From: Populus alba
Taxonomy: Eukaryota; Streptophyta; Magnoliopsida; Malpighiales; Salicaceae
Direction: 5' to 3'
DNA length: 64,000 nucleotides
Assembly (NCBI RefSeq): GCF_005239225.2
Contig: NC_133289.1
Span: 4,781,501-4,845,500, forward strand
Part shown: in pieces, positions 34,037-46,377 of the stretch
Numbering within the stretch: position 1 is the stretch's first letter
Layout: each line of letters begins with the position of its first letter
Translations under genes and position numbers: made by a program
Notes under the pieces: model-generated
What the model was told of the DNA's origin: nothing
Databases searched by the model: none
What the model saw: the letters and a program-made list of their open reading frames with translations, nothing else

Positions 34037-36151
34037 TGTCGCACCCGACATCGCGGCGGCCCTAAATTAATTTTAAATCTTTGGAAAGAACGGATTTCTG
34101 GCATCCTGTTCTTTGATGGGAATAGTCTTGTTTAAGGAGTCGCCACCTAGTATTATGGTCATTAGGAACCCTAACTGGTCAACAGAGATTCTATGGTTCG
34201 GGACTGGTTACGTAAAATGGAAGATATTATCACCCCTTAAACGTCCTACCTGAGGCAGGCTGCATTGCTAGTTTCGTCTTAAATTGCTAAATGTTTATTT
34301 TTTTTATGTTATGAAAAATTTGCTTACAATATTCCTGACTCTGGCGCCAGTGAATATTAACTACGAATATTTCCAACTCTAGCGTTGATAAATATTACGT
34401 AGCTAAAAAAAATAAATTTAAATAAAATGTTTTTTTTTTATTCCCGACTCTGGCGCCAGTGAATAAATAAATAATACTAGATTCATTTTTACACATGCAC
34501 ATATTTTTTATTTTTCTAGCTAAAATAAAATAAAATACAACGAATAAAAATAATATAAATTTAAACCGGTATTTTTTATTCCTGACCCTGGCGTCAGTGA
34601 ATAAACCAATAAATTTACATTATTTCTATTCATCCAAATAAAATAAAATACAACGAATAAAAAATAATATAAATTTAAACCGGTATTTTTATTCCTAACT
34701 CTAGCGTTAGTGAATAAACCAATAAATTTATATTATTTTTATTTATGCATACACATTTTTTTTTTTTTATTTTTTCTCTACCTCTTTTTTTATTTTTTCT
34801 GTTTTTTTTTATTTTTTTGGGGCCGGGCCGGACCCAGCCCAGCCCAGCATATATATTTTTTTTGGGGCTGGGCCCAGCTCAGCCCACATGGGCTGGGCTG
34901 GACCCAGCCAGCCCGGCCTGGTCACTGGCCCAAGCCAGTGACCAGCTGGGCAAGAGAAAAAAAAATACTAACAGCACGCGTGAATTGTTCACGCGTGCAT
35001 GAACACTGGTGAAGGTAATTAAATTACCTTCACACAGTGTTCTTGTAACACTAAAATTGCGTTTTAAAATGAAGAAGCAAAAAAGGTGTGGCGATACCTG
35101 CTGCTGGAGATGATGAAGAAGGCTGCGATGCCGGTGGTCGTCTGTTCTCTTCTCCTCTGCTTTACTATGCTTTGATTCTCGTTTTCCTTTGCTTTCTCTC
35201 CTGGTTCTGGAAACACTGAAGGCAGTTGCAGCGATCTCGTTTCCTCTGCTTGTGTTCTTTCCTTCTGCTGTTTTTCTTTGCTTGCGTTTTGTCTCCTCTG
35301 TTTTAAGATGAAGGAAACCAGACAGTGGTGATGCCGGTTGTCAATAGTCCTTGGTTCTTGGTTGTTCTTTTTCTGCAGGGACGAAGGCCATGACTGATCT
35401 GTGACTCTACCCTGCCTTTCTCCCCCTTCTCTGTATATTTTTTTTGGTTTTATCTGCTCTGTTTCTGTGCTGTGAGTTCTCTGTTTTTGGGTTGTTTTTC
35501 TTCTTCTTTTCTGGTTTTTTTGCTTGCGTTTTTCTGGTTTTTTCTGGGTTTCTTCCTGCCCTGTTTCTGGTTTTTTCCTCTGATTTTCGGCCTCCTCTTC
35601 GACTAGGTTTTCTGCTTCCTTTTATAGACTCCCCAGCCCCTCTCTTTTAACTAGTCCTGTCTTTGCAGGACTCTTCTCTTCCCCGACGAGATCGTGGGCG
35701 ATAGACATGGTCCACGATTGGATCAACTTCGTTGCAGATCTTCAGCCTGTTGAATCGGGATGCAGAAGACGAACACGACTGTTTCACCAGCAACGGCGAC
35801 GTTTCGGCAGCAATGGATTCCACCAGTAACGGCGACGTTTCAAGCAGCCATGGACATTTTCAATTTGACCCCTGGACTTTGGAAATTCGGCAATTAGACC
35901 CCTAAACAATTAAAAGTTTCTTTTAATCTTGCCCTTTTGGATTAATTTCAATTAAGTCTCTAAATTATAATACTATTTACAAAACAGTGGATTGTCCAAT
36001 TTGACCCTTAATTAAATTTTTAACTTTTAATTCTTTCAAAATTGATCAATTAACTCTCAAATTACATCTCCAAACTTTAAAATTTATTGTCTTAACCCCA
36101 TTGTCAATTATATTTAATTTTTATTATTTGTTCAAAAATTTGGTTATGACA
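34037..36151 (-). repeat. 3' LTR of the 10.1-kb element
   Basis: TGTCGCACCC...GGTTATGACA. Aligns with 41991-44098; differences are mainly homopolymer length changes and a few substitutions. It contains a block of cagcccagcccagc / ggctgggctgg palindromes near 34815-34960 and repeated ctggcgccagtgaata motifs. Confidence 0.9.
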
Positions 36152-36171
36152 GTTGCCCTCTCTTTATAATA
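36152..36171 (-). other. Polypurine tract
   Basis: The minus strand reads aaagagagggcaac immediately before the 3' LTR terminus TGTCATAACC. This is the expected plus-strand primer position. Confidence 0.65.
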
Positions 36172-36384
36172 TTTACTATGCAACGATATTAGAAAATTTC
36201 ATTTTCTTTTAGCTTTGTGTAGTAAATTTATAAAGAAAATTAGATACAAAAAGAACTTTTGCCTCTTTTTTAGAGTCTTGAAAACTTCGAAAACCAGAGA
36301 TTGACATATGACTTTTATAGAGAAAACAAGTCATTTGGAAGACAGCCAATTTTTTTCTTTTTTTTTCTTTTCGTTTTTTTTTTT

Positions 36385-36775
36385 GTGATGGTATATTGTA
36401 ATGGGTTACCGGCCCAGATGGTCACATTGTAATGGGTTACCTGCCCAGTATAGGATGGTATATTATAATGGGTTACCGACCCAGGTGGTCACATTGTAAT
36501 TGGTTACCTGCCCAGTTGGTATATTGTAATGGGTTACCGACCCAGGTGGTCACATTGTAATGGGTTACCTGCCCAGTTGGAATATTCTAATGGGTTACCG
36601 ACTCAAGTGGTCACATTGTAATGGGTTACCTGCCCAGTATAGGATGGTATATTGTAATGGGTTACCGACCCAGGTGGTCACATTGTAATGGGTTACCTGC
36701 CCAGTTGGTATATTGTAATGGGTTACCGACCCAGGTGGTCATATTGTAATGGGTTACCAGCCCAGGTGGTCACAT
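36385..36775. repeat. Tandem array 1 of the 10.1-kb element (~30-bp unit)
   Basis: Alternating units of gtatattgtaatgggttacc + gacccagg and gtcacattgtaatgggttac + ctgcccag, giving a dimer of about 60 bp. About 13 units. The core resembles the AATGGGTGACCTACCCAG core in the array at 7337-7860. Confidence 0.9.
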
Positions 36776-36802
36776 AGAGTCAAGATTTTTTTTTTTTTAA
36801 TA

Positions 36803-38030
36803 AGATGAGGGCTCGAAGGCGCGCTCGAATGGAGATAAGACGAGGGCTCCAAGACGCGCTCGAATGTAAGACGAGGGCTCGAAGGCGCGCTCGAATGGAG
36901 GTAGGATAGAAAATGCACTACCTTTGATGGTCGAGGGCTCGAAGGCGCGCTCAAATGTAAGACGAGGGCTTAAAGGCGCGCTCGAATGGATAAGACGAGG
37001 GCTCGAAGGCGCGCTCGAATGGAGGTAGGATAGAAAATGCACTACCTTTGATGGTCGAGGGCTCGAAGGCGTGCTCGAAAATAAATAAGACGAGGGCTTG
37101 AAGGCGCGCTCGAATGGATAAGACGAGGGCTCGAAGGCGCGCTCGAATGTAAGACAAGGGCTCGAAGGCGCGCTCGAATGGAGGTAGGATAGAAAATGCA
37201 CTACCTTTGATGGTCTAGGGCTCGAAGGCGCGCTCGAAGAGAAATAAGACGAGGGCTCAAAGGCGCGCTCGAATGTAGGTAGGATAGAAAATGCACTACC
37301 TTTGATGGTCGAGGGCTCGAAGACGCACTCGAAAATAAATAAGACGAGGGCTCGAAGGCGCGCTCGAATGTAAGACGAGGGCTCGAAGGCGCGCTCGAAT
37401 GGAGGTAGGATAGAAAATGCACTACCTTTGATGGTCGAGGGCTCGAAGGCGCGCTCGAAGAGAAATAAGACGAGGGATCAAAGGCGCGCTCGAATGTAGG
37501 TAGGATAGAAAATGCACTACCTTTGATGGTCGAGGGCTCGAAGGCGCACTCGAAAATAAATAAGACGAGGGCTCGAAGGCGCGCTCGAATGGAGGTAGGA
37601 TAGAAAATGCACTACCTTTGATGGTCGAGGGCTCGAAGGCGCGCTCGAAGAGAAATAAGACGAGGGCTCAAAGGCGCGCTCGAATGTAGGTAGGATAGAA
37701 AATGCACTACCTTTGATGGTCGAGGGCTCGAAGGCGCACTCGAAAATAAATAAGACGAGGGCTCGAAGGCGCGCTCGAATGTAAGACGAGGGCTCGAAGG
37801 CGCGCTCGAATGTAAGACGAGGGCTCAAAGGCGCGCTCGAATGGAGGTAGGATAGAAAATGCACTACCTTTGATGGTCGAGGGCTCGAAGCCGCGCTCGA
37901 ATGGAGGTAGGATAGAAAATGCACTACCTTTGATGGTCGAGGGCTCGAAGGCGCGCTCGAAAAGAAATAAGACGAGGGCTCGAAGGCGCGCTCGAATGGA
38001 GGTAGGATAGAAAATGCACTACCTTTGATG
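36803..38030. repeat. Tandem array 2 of the 10.1-kb element (composite unit)
   Basis: About 1.2 kb of gagggctcgaaggcgcgctc units (about 28 bp) alternating with a gtaggatagaaaatgcacta-cctttgatgg spacer, in higher-order combinations. GC-rich compared with its surroundings. The repeat has few stops, so long minus-strand frames (for example 37517-38059) stay open with SSAPSSPRPSKVVHFLSYLH-type reiterations. These look like artefacts of unit length. Confidence 0.9.
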
Positions 38031-38059
38031 TGGAACTGAAAGGTGGTGGAAAAATACAA

Positions 38060-40416
38060 AGATTTTTTTCTTTTTTGGTGGCCTAATTCTCATGGGCAGC
38101 CTGCCCAGGTTGAAAAATTATCAAAAAATGATAATTTTTTCAAAAGCAATTTCATTGATCGCCATTTCAAGTTGGCCTTCCACTGGATGGATTCTGTTCA
38201 AAATATTTTCTAATGCAAAAGTCATTGCTCAATGTTTCAAAGTTTAAATGATATGCATGCATCATTACCTGATTTGAAATATAGGCCCCATTTCTTCATA
38301 GTCTTCTTGTTGATTGTTTGGTGAGATCTTACTATTTGATTTGAGTCATCCTCGTTGCTTGACTCCTAGCCCACTCGAGTTGGCCCATGTAAGTTTATTT
38401 CCAGATTTGTTTACATAACTCAGCTTTTGAGGTACCCATCGTGACTCACTTGCTTGCTAGAGATTTTCTAATCTCGTCACATAATTTGAGAGGATTATTC
38501 ATTACCCCTCATCTCACTGCTAAAAACATTCGGTATCACTTGCTGAAAGGATCGAGCTGTCTTTTGTAAACCAAAATGCCCCATTGTCTTGTTGTAAAGG
38601 ATGATAGATTTTCCTTAAACACAATGTTGCCCCCTTGTACTGGTAATTGCCCCCAAGTGTGCTATGTCACCGACTTAGATGAACAATGGATTTAAGAGGC
38701 CACTCTCTCATTTGGTAAAGGAATATGGGTCTAGAATGAATCTTGAAATCTTGATCTTGTATTTTAAAAACAAAAATTATTTCGATGCGAGTCTAAAACA
38801 ATTTGCTTTTGAAATCTTGCAACTCCTTGGTTATTTTCTTTCTTGTAAAAGAGATTATTTGCTATTGTGTTTGGCAATGAGGTCTTCGGTGAAAATATGT
38901 CATGAGATGACCTTTTGTTTCGAAGTGAAGGGCTCGAGAAAAAACTCGAGGTTTTGTAAGAGAAAAACTTGTCTCTTTTTGAACATTTATTTTTATCAGC
39001 ATGAATAATAATGAGTAGTTTGTTCTTGATGTCATGAATCTTATAAAAAAGCATTCTTTGCATTTTGATAGCATTGTTTATTGTTCTAGATTGATTGCTT
39101 GCTTGATTAGAAAGGGCTTCTATAGGCACGTAACGTAGGCTGTGGTTTTCGGCTATGAAATAAAAGAATTCATAAGGCTCAAAGAGTGTTTCAGGGTTTC
39201 AAAGACTAAAGATCACGATCAATAGTTTGACTTTTGACGTCATTCATATTTTCCTTTGCCGCTCTTCTTTGATTTGCCCTTTTTTTTTCTTTTCCATTGC
39301 TTCGCTAGAGCATACTCACTTTATCTTGGTTATCACTTTTTCTTGAGATTTGGGCATGCCCCCTAGTATTTGAGTTTTTTGGGCTCTTTTACATTTTGGC
39401 TTTCTCATGGCTTTATCCTCTTTCTTGATCATTGAAATTTCACTTGCCCCCTTTTTTGTGATGTGGGCATGATCCCTAGCATTTGAGTTTCTTAGGCTCT
39501 TTTGCCTTTTGGCTTTCTCATGGCTTTATCATCCTTCTTGATCATTGAAATTTCACTTGCCCCCAATGTAGGGTGTGATCTTAGTCGGGATTTTTTTATG
39601 AAAGAAAAATTATTCAGGCTCAAAAAGGGTTTGCAAGGGATGTACTTATTTTAGAACGTGAAATGAATAACAAAGATGGCCTTTCCTCATTTCAAGCGCA
39701 AACATCTATGATCAATAAACTTTGACCTTGTATAGTGTGATGGTTTATTCTTTGCAAAGATGCATTTCATGAGTTATGAGCAATAAGTTCACTACATACC
39801 ATTATTCATACATTTAAAAACACATGATTCAAGAGTAATGGGGTAAGGGTGTTTATTCTTCTTTTTTTCAATTGTTTTTATAATTTAGTCACCTCAATTA
39901 TGGAGTTGCTTGATTCATTTGTCATTCTACAAGTAGAATGTCAAAAATGTCGTTTTTGAAAAAACATCAAATTATTTTTTGAAATCAAAATGCCAGATCA
40001 ATTTTTTTTCAAAACTCTAATAGGGAAACTGATTTCTCGGTAAAAGAGATGAATTGCGTCTATGAGATTGCACCAGGCTTCAAAGATGTGTTTGTGAATA
40101 AGAAAACTCTCTCAGAAAAAATAAATAATGTTAATCGTAAACACGATTGACTGACAAACTCATTATTTTCATTGAAACTTTAGAAAATAAGTAATGACAA
40201 CATCTTGGGCTATGAATACTGGTATGATAACATATAAAGAGGCTAAACATTTAACGATCATTGATTGGAATTTCTGGAATATTTCAATCATTCATTCTCC
40301 TCGACAAAAGCATCTTTTCAACAATCAATTGAAATCAAATGTAGATCATTCTCGACCTAATATCACCATAGCTTTATCTTCAAGATAGTTGATTTCTAGG
40401 AGTCGATGCGAAGCAA
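38060..40416. other. Non-coding interior of the 10.1-kb element
   Basis: Occupies the place of pol, but no RT, RNase H or integrase motif could be read on the minus strand. Contains two related copies of a segment around atttgagttt-cttaggctctttt (about 39355-39560). Confidence 0.55.
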
Positions 40417-41409
40417 TTAGCTATAGAAATGAGAAGTGTCTTGGCAACCACCTTCAGTGAAACCGTTCGTCTCAGTCGGGTTAGCAATCTTACCTAACCC
40501 AATGGCTTGTTCAATCCTCTCAGCTATAACAATCAGGTCAGTGAAATGTTGTGCAGAGCTTCTAACCAAGTATTCAAAGTACGGAGCTTTAAAGGTGTCG
40601 GAAAATAAAGTGATCATCTCTTTTTCCAACATGGGAGGGTTAACTTGTGCAGCTACCTCACTCCATCTTCGAGCGTACTCTCTTATGGACTCTTTGTTGT
40701 CCTTCTCCATAGCTTGCAAGCTTAAATGATCAGGTCCCATGTCGATATTGAACTTATATTGCCTCATGAAGGCATCAACTAAATCCTTCCATTTTTTAAC
40801 CTTAGTATTGTCCAACCGCGTATACCAAGTGAGGGCAACATTACTCAGACTGTCTTGAAAGAAATGAATCAGCAGTTTCTCATCATGAACCACCTCAGCC
40901 ATTTTGTTGTAGTATGCTTTGAGATGAGTTATAGGGCATTGAGTTCCCGTATATTTAACAAATTCTGGCACTCTAAATTTTTTTGGAATGACCACGTTGG
41001 GCACCAAACACATCTCAGCAGCCTTTATAGGATCATATAGGGGAATTCCCTCAAATGCCCTTATCCTTTGTTCAAGGGCAATGAATTTGTTCAGCTCATC
41101 TTCTTTTACCATTTTGCCCTTTTGAGATTCATTCTCTGTAGAATCAATGGTAAACGACATTCTCGTGGGGTATGCTGGATGAAAATGCATGGCTTGTTGA
41201 AAATCAGACGACAACCCATTTGCCACCAGATTCTGTAGATTGAAGGGATTTACAAGCATAGGTTCAGGCTGAGCTGTAAGTGTTGCTTTTCTGGATTTAT
41301 CTCTCAAGGCCTGCTCGAGTAGACTAGTAAGCCTTGCGACTTCTTCTTTAATATTGTCCACCTCTTTTTGATGTTAGGCTTCCAACTGGGCTCTTTCTTC
41401 GTTTTCCAT
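40417..41409 (-). pseudogene. Tat-type gag protein with an early stop
   Basis: The minus-strand frame encodes a retrotransposon capsid: VPNVVIPKKFRVPEFVKYTG, HLKAYYNKMAEVVHDEKLLI, LTWYTRLDNTKVKKWKDLVD and QVNPPMLEKEMITLF match the gag domain of gypsy Tat/Ogre elements. The likely original start is ATG 41409-41407 (MENEERAQLEA), followed after 11 codons by TAA at 41376-41374. From the next codons the frame is open for about 314 aa. No CCHC zinc knuckle is visible before the stop at 40417, so the C-terminus is also shortened. It might still be translated from a downstream start. Confidence 0.8.
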
Positions 41410-41967
41410 TTGTCTTTTGTCGAAAGGGTTTATTATATGTAGGTTTCAAATGGGAACCTATATTTCAACCTGTAAATGTAAATCATGCAATTTATGCAAA
41501 ATGTTGATTCAATTAAAAATACATATGGAATGCAGACACGTCCTTCACGGGATGACAACCTAATAGGAAGATCCTAATTGTTGAGTGCATCAAAGGGTTG
41601 GTCATTATCTAGTTTCAAAGGGTCTCTCGCATGCTCAGTGATCGTCCATAAAAGGTCGATATGAGGCTTACAAGAAGTGTGAAAATAGAGGCCCTGAGTA
41701 ATATCAGTTTGGCATATCAACCACTTCCAAGTAAACAATCAAGCGAGAGTTGGATGGTTTCACGAGTCTTACCCAGGCTAAAGCCATTGGGGTACCGTTA
41801 CTCCCTCACTTATCTTAAGTTGTAACGTGTGTGCTCTTAACGTGATGCATGATAATATAAACAAGGATGCATGCTAAAGCAGTAAAATGCAGGAAAAAAT
41901 AAACAAATAAACACAACGCAACAAACATTATAGCAATTTACAAACAAAAAGCAAAGCTTGGTCCATT

Positions 41968-41987
41968 AATCCCCAGTGGAGTCGCCA
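41968..41987 (-). other. Primer-binding site of the 10.1-kb element
   Basis: Minus-strand TGGCGACTCCACTGGGGA, 3 nt from the 5' LTR end (…GTGCGACA). The same site as in the 15.4-kb element, so both are of one lineage. Probable tRNA-Arg primer, by analogy with Ogre. Confidence 0.75.
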
Positions 41988-41990
41988 TTC

Positions 41991-44098
41991 TGTCGCACCC
42001 GACATCGCGGCGGCCCTAAATTAATTTTAAATCTTTGGAAAGAACGGATTTCTGGCATCCTGTTCTTTGATGGGAATAGTCTTGTTTAAGGAGTCGCCAC
42101 CTAGTATTATGGTCACTAGGAACCCTAACTGGTCAACAGAGATTCTATGGTTCGGGACTGGTTACGTAAAATGGAAGATATTATCACCCCTTAAACGTCC
42201 TACCTGAGGCAGGCTGCATTGCTAGTTTCGTCTTAAATTGCTAAATGTTTATTTTTTTTATGTTATGAAAATTTGCTTACAATATTCCTGACTCTGGCGC
42301 CAGTGAATATTAACTACGAATATTTCCAACTCTAGCGTTGATAAATATTACGTAGCTAAAAAAAATAAATTTAAATAAAATGTTTTTTTTTATTCCCGAC
42401 TCTGGCGCCAGTGAATAAATAAATAATACTAGATTCATTTTTACACATGCACATATTTTTTATTTTTCTAGCTAAAATAAAATAAAATACAACGAATAAA
42501 AATAATATAAATTTAAACCGGTATTTTTATTCCTGACCCTGGCGTCAGTGAATAAACCAATAAATTTACATTATTTCTATTCATCCAAATAAAATAAAAT
42601 ACAACGAATAAAAATAATATAAATTTAAACCGGTATTTTTATTCCTAACTCTAGCGTTAGTGAATAAACCAATAAATTTATATTATTTTTATTTATGCAT
42701 ACACATTTTTTATTTTTTATTTTTTCTCTACCTCTTTTTTTATTTTTCTGTTTTTTTATTTTTTTGGGGCCGGGCCGGACCCAGCCCAGCCCAGCATATA
42801 TATTTTTTTTGGGGCTGGGCCCAGCTCAGCCCACATGGGCTGGGCTGGACCCAGCCAGCCCGGCCTGGTCACTGGCCCAAGCCAGTGACCAGCTGGGCAA
42901 GAGAAAAAAAAATACTAACAGCACGCGTGAATTGTTCACGCGTGCATGAACACTGGTGAAGGTAATTAAATTACCTTCACACAGTGTTCTTGTAACACTA
43001 CAATTGCGTTTTAAAATGAAGAAGCAAAAAAGGTGTGGCGATACCTGCTGCTGGAGATGATGAAGAAGGCTGCGATGCCGGTGGTCGTCTGTTCTCTTCT
43101 CCTCTGCTTTACTATGCTTTGATTCTCGTTTTCCTTTGCTTTCTCTCCTGGTTCTGGAAACACTGAAGGCAGTTGCAGCGATCTCGTTTCCTCTGCTTGT
43201 GTTCTTTCCTTCTGCTGTTTTTCTTTGCTTGCGTTTTGTCTCCTCTGTTTTAAGATGAAGGAAACCAGACAGTGGTGATGCCGGTTGTCAATAGTCCTTG
43301 GTTCTTGGTTGTTCTTTTTCTGCAGGGACGAAGGCCATGACTGATCTGTGACTCTACCCTGCCTTTCTCCCCCTTCTCTGTATATTTTTTTTGGTTTTAT
43401 CTGCTCTGTTTCTGTGCTGTGAGTTCTCTGTTTTTGGGTTGTTTTTTCTTCTTCTTTTCTGGTTTTTTTGCTTGCGTTTTTCTGGTTTTTTCTGGGTTTC
43501 TTCCTGCCCTGTTTCTGGTTTTTTCCTCTGATTTTCGGCCTCCTCTTCGACTAGGTTTTCTGCTTCCTTTTATAGACTCCCCAGCCCCTCTCTTTTAACT
43601 AGTCCTGTCTTTGCAGGACTCTTCTCTTCCCCGACGAGATCGTGGGCGATAGACATGGTCCACGATTGGATCAACTTCGTTGCAGATCTTCAGCCTGTTG
43701 AATCGGGATGCAGAAGACGAACACGACTGTTTCACCAGCAACGGCGACGTTTCGGCAGCAATGGATTCCACCAGTAACGGCGACGTTTCAAGCAGCCATG
43801 GACATTTTCAATTTGACCCCTGGACTTTGGAAATTCGGCAATTAGACCCCTAAACAATTAAAAGTTTCTTTTAATCTTGCCCTTTTGGATTAATTTCAAT
43901 TAAGTCTCTAAATTATAATACTATTTACAAAACAGTGGATTGTCCAATTTGACCCTTAATTAAATTTTTAACTTTTAATTCTTTCAAAATTGATCAATTA
44001 ACTCTCAAATTACATCTCCAAACTTCAAAATTTATTGTCTTAACCCCATTGTCAATTATATTTAATTTTTATTATTTGTTCAAAAATTTGGTTATGAC
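41991..44098 (-). repeat. 5' LTR of the 10.1-kb element
   Basis: Aligns with 34037-36151 but lacks the outermost terminal base (reads GGTTATGAC, not GGTTATGACA). Twenty extra bases (44099-44118) separate it from the TSD. Confidence 0.9.
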
Positions 44099-44700
44099 GT
44101 GAAATCTATCTTTTCGGAAGTATAATGAATAGTGTCATTGAAAAGTGAACAATTTCAAAACTCTCTGAAATAAACCAACAGACTTAATCTATTAGTATAT
44201 TTATTGGTATTTTATAGTATGTCGGTAATGCCATTTGTATAAAACAATATATGTGGCCATATTGTATCTATATGCTTTATCTATCCATCATGCAAATACT
44301 TAAAAATACAACAACGCAAACAATATAATAATACTAGTTTTGTGTAAAATAATAAAATTACAAAAAATTAATGTTTCCTTATCATGTAATAATAAATGCA
44401 TGTCAATGTCATTACACTAAAGATAATTTCATTACACATTCGTGTGTTGTGCAAATTAATCAGGATATTTTTCTTCAATTTCATCTTCGTCATCGTCATC
44501 TCCATCATAATCTTTTGCATTGGTTTTGTATGTCCGTTGGTTCTCAAAGCCTTATTTAACTCCTCAACGTTAACATCAACATCAATAAAAACATTCTCGT
44601 AATGTGAAAATTTAAAATTTTATTCTAAATCAGTAGACAAAAACAACTCGATATCAATAAATTATTTGATCAAATTAAAAAATATTGTCTTCCAAAGTTA

Positions 44701-46377
44701 TATAGTAGATATTCCGGCTATGTAAATTCACTATTTTAGAATTTGCACAATGTGTTGCAAGTTTGAGTGCCAACCCAGGAAATCAACAGTCATCTAACTC
44801 ATGTTATACTAGTTATGATGATAAAGTTTTCCTCTCCATTTGACAGCTAAAATGCAATTGAGGAGGATAGTTATCGATGATTGATATCCTGTTTTAGCTA
44901 GAAGTATACCGAACAAGGTTCATGTATCCATTATTTTTGGTTTCCTTGAAAATGCACTTCTAAATTTCTTTGATGAATAATTTTGCATTAGTGTAATGGT
45001 TCAGCTCAAATCTTTGAGTGGTTTTTTTGAATTGGATAACTGCTGTTTTCGATCTATAATTTAGTTTAGATTGCATGCATTTTTATATAATTAAGTTCAT
45101 CTTGGTCAAAATAAAATCATAGCATACATATTAAATAGACACTAAAACTTGCAATGTATAGCAAAACAAAATTCTTTTTTTATTTTCGGATAAAAGTTAT
45201 TGTATTAAAGGGAAGAAACTATATAGAGCATGAGGAGCATACCTCAAGAAGTATAAATGCTTGTTACCTAGTCTATTTGACAAAAAATAACAAGAAATAA
45301 AAAGCAAAAGCTAAAAAAAATGAAAAAGAAAAAAAGCAAATTGTGAAGATAAACAGCAGATGAGTCAGTGGACCGGTTGATTACATGTAAAATTATGCTA
45401 AACAAAATCTTGAAATTAGCAAGAGTAATTATATTTCATGATTCTTAGAGGCACCAAATGGACCTGAAAGTAACTTGGATATGAAACCTAATTCGAGCTC
45501 TATCAAATGGGACTGAACCAAATAAAAAATATCTTTGCAAACATCCTGATGAGATCAATAAATCTTATGAAAAACTTGATTATTTCTCTCACACTAGATG
45601 AAGTAAATTGAGGTACAGAAGGCTAGCCAAGTAAGTAAATGCGTAAAGTCCTTTTTTTTCTTCTTCTTGAAGTGCTTGTATGCCTACTAAAGTAGATGAT
45701 GTCATGTCAAAGAAGGCCAACCCATAAGGGTCATATTTGTGATAACACCCTAAATTGTAGCAGAGAAAGGACACTAAAAGAATAAATGTTCATGTGTTTC
45801 AACTTGTAACCCACAAAGGATACATGGCGAAGAGGGAATGATCTAAAAAGCATGTAGTATATATATTCATGATATTGAGACGACCTATAAAGGTAAACAA
45901 CATGATAAAAGAGAGTCTTAGGATGAAACCTGAAAACCAGAGAAGATGGTGTATAGAGTCTGTGGGTCTGGAATATTTAAAAACCTTCTATGCTGAGTCA
46001 ATAAAGAACCTCCCCCAATGAGTTACCGTTCCAGACATAATGGTTTGGTAAGGCACTCTTGGGTTAAAAGTAATTGAGTACCCAATGGAAAAACCCAAGT
46101 ATCCCTCTTAATGATGTATGGGACCTTAGCATTCCATGACAACCCAGTATAAGTGAGCACCCTAAAAGACACTAGGTCGCATAATCCTTGCCCATCTGGT
46201 AACCAATAGTCTAACCACATAGAGGTAGTAGTTTCATTACCAATATTGAAAACAAACTTCCTTTTACACCAATCTTTGATGAGTAGAACCTTCCTCCATG
46301 ACTAAGAAGACATTAAAGGAGGCATGACATGCCCAAAAGATCTGCCTTTGAGCAAAACATTATGGACCCATCATGAC
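44701..46377 (-). pseudogene. Start of duplication copy 2 with LINE relic, right part
   Basis: Matches 30912-32587. The LINE portion (about 45180-46377, minus) contains the zf-RVT-like region and LVSFRVLTYTGLSWNAKVPY at 46023-46220. It is interrupted at the TSD ATGAC (46373-46377) and continues at 48344. Confidence 0.75.

Larger units (their letters stand above)
34037..44118 (-). mobile_element. Non-autonomous Tat/Ogre-type LTR retrotransposon, 10.1 kb (TSD AGTAT)
   Basis: LTRs 34037-36151 and 41991-44098 are near-identical. AGTAT flanks the insertion at 34032-34036 and 44119-44123. The PBS next to the right LTR and the gag frame show minus-strand orientation. The interior holds a 5' leader, a gag frame, about 2.4 kb without recognised coding sequence, and two tandem arrays before the polypurine tract. 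No protease, RT, RNase H or integrase motif was found, so mobilisation would need proteins from another element. Near-identity of the LTRs indicates a recent insertion. Confidence 0.9.

Noticed and set aside
36380..38030. Possible CRISPR-like array
   Set aside because: Repeats are contiguous and degenerate without unique spacers, and the DNA is a plant retrotransposon.
36754..38059. Series of Ser/Pro-rich minus-strand frames resembling a cell-wall protein
   Set aside because: They are readings of the composite satellite in the retrotransposon; frame and boundaries shift between units.
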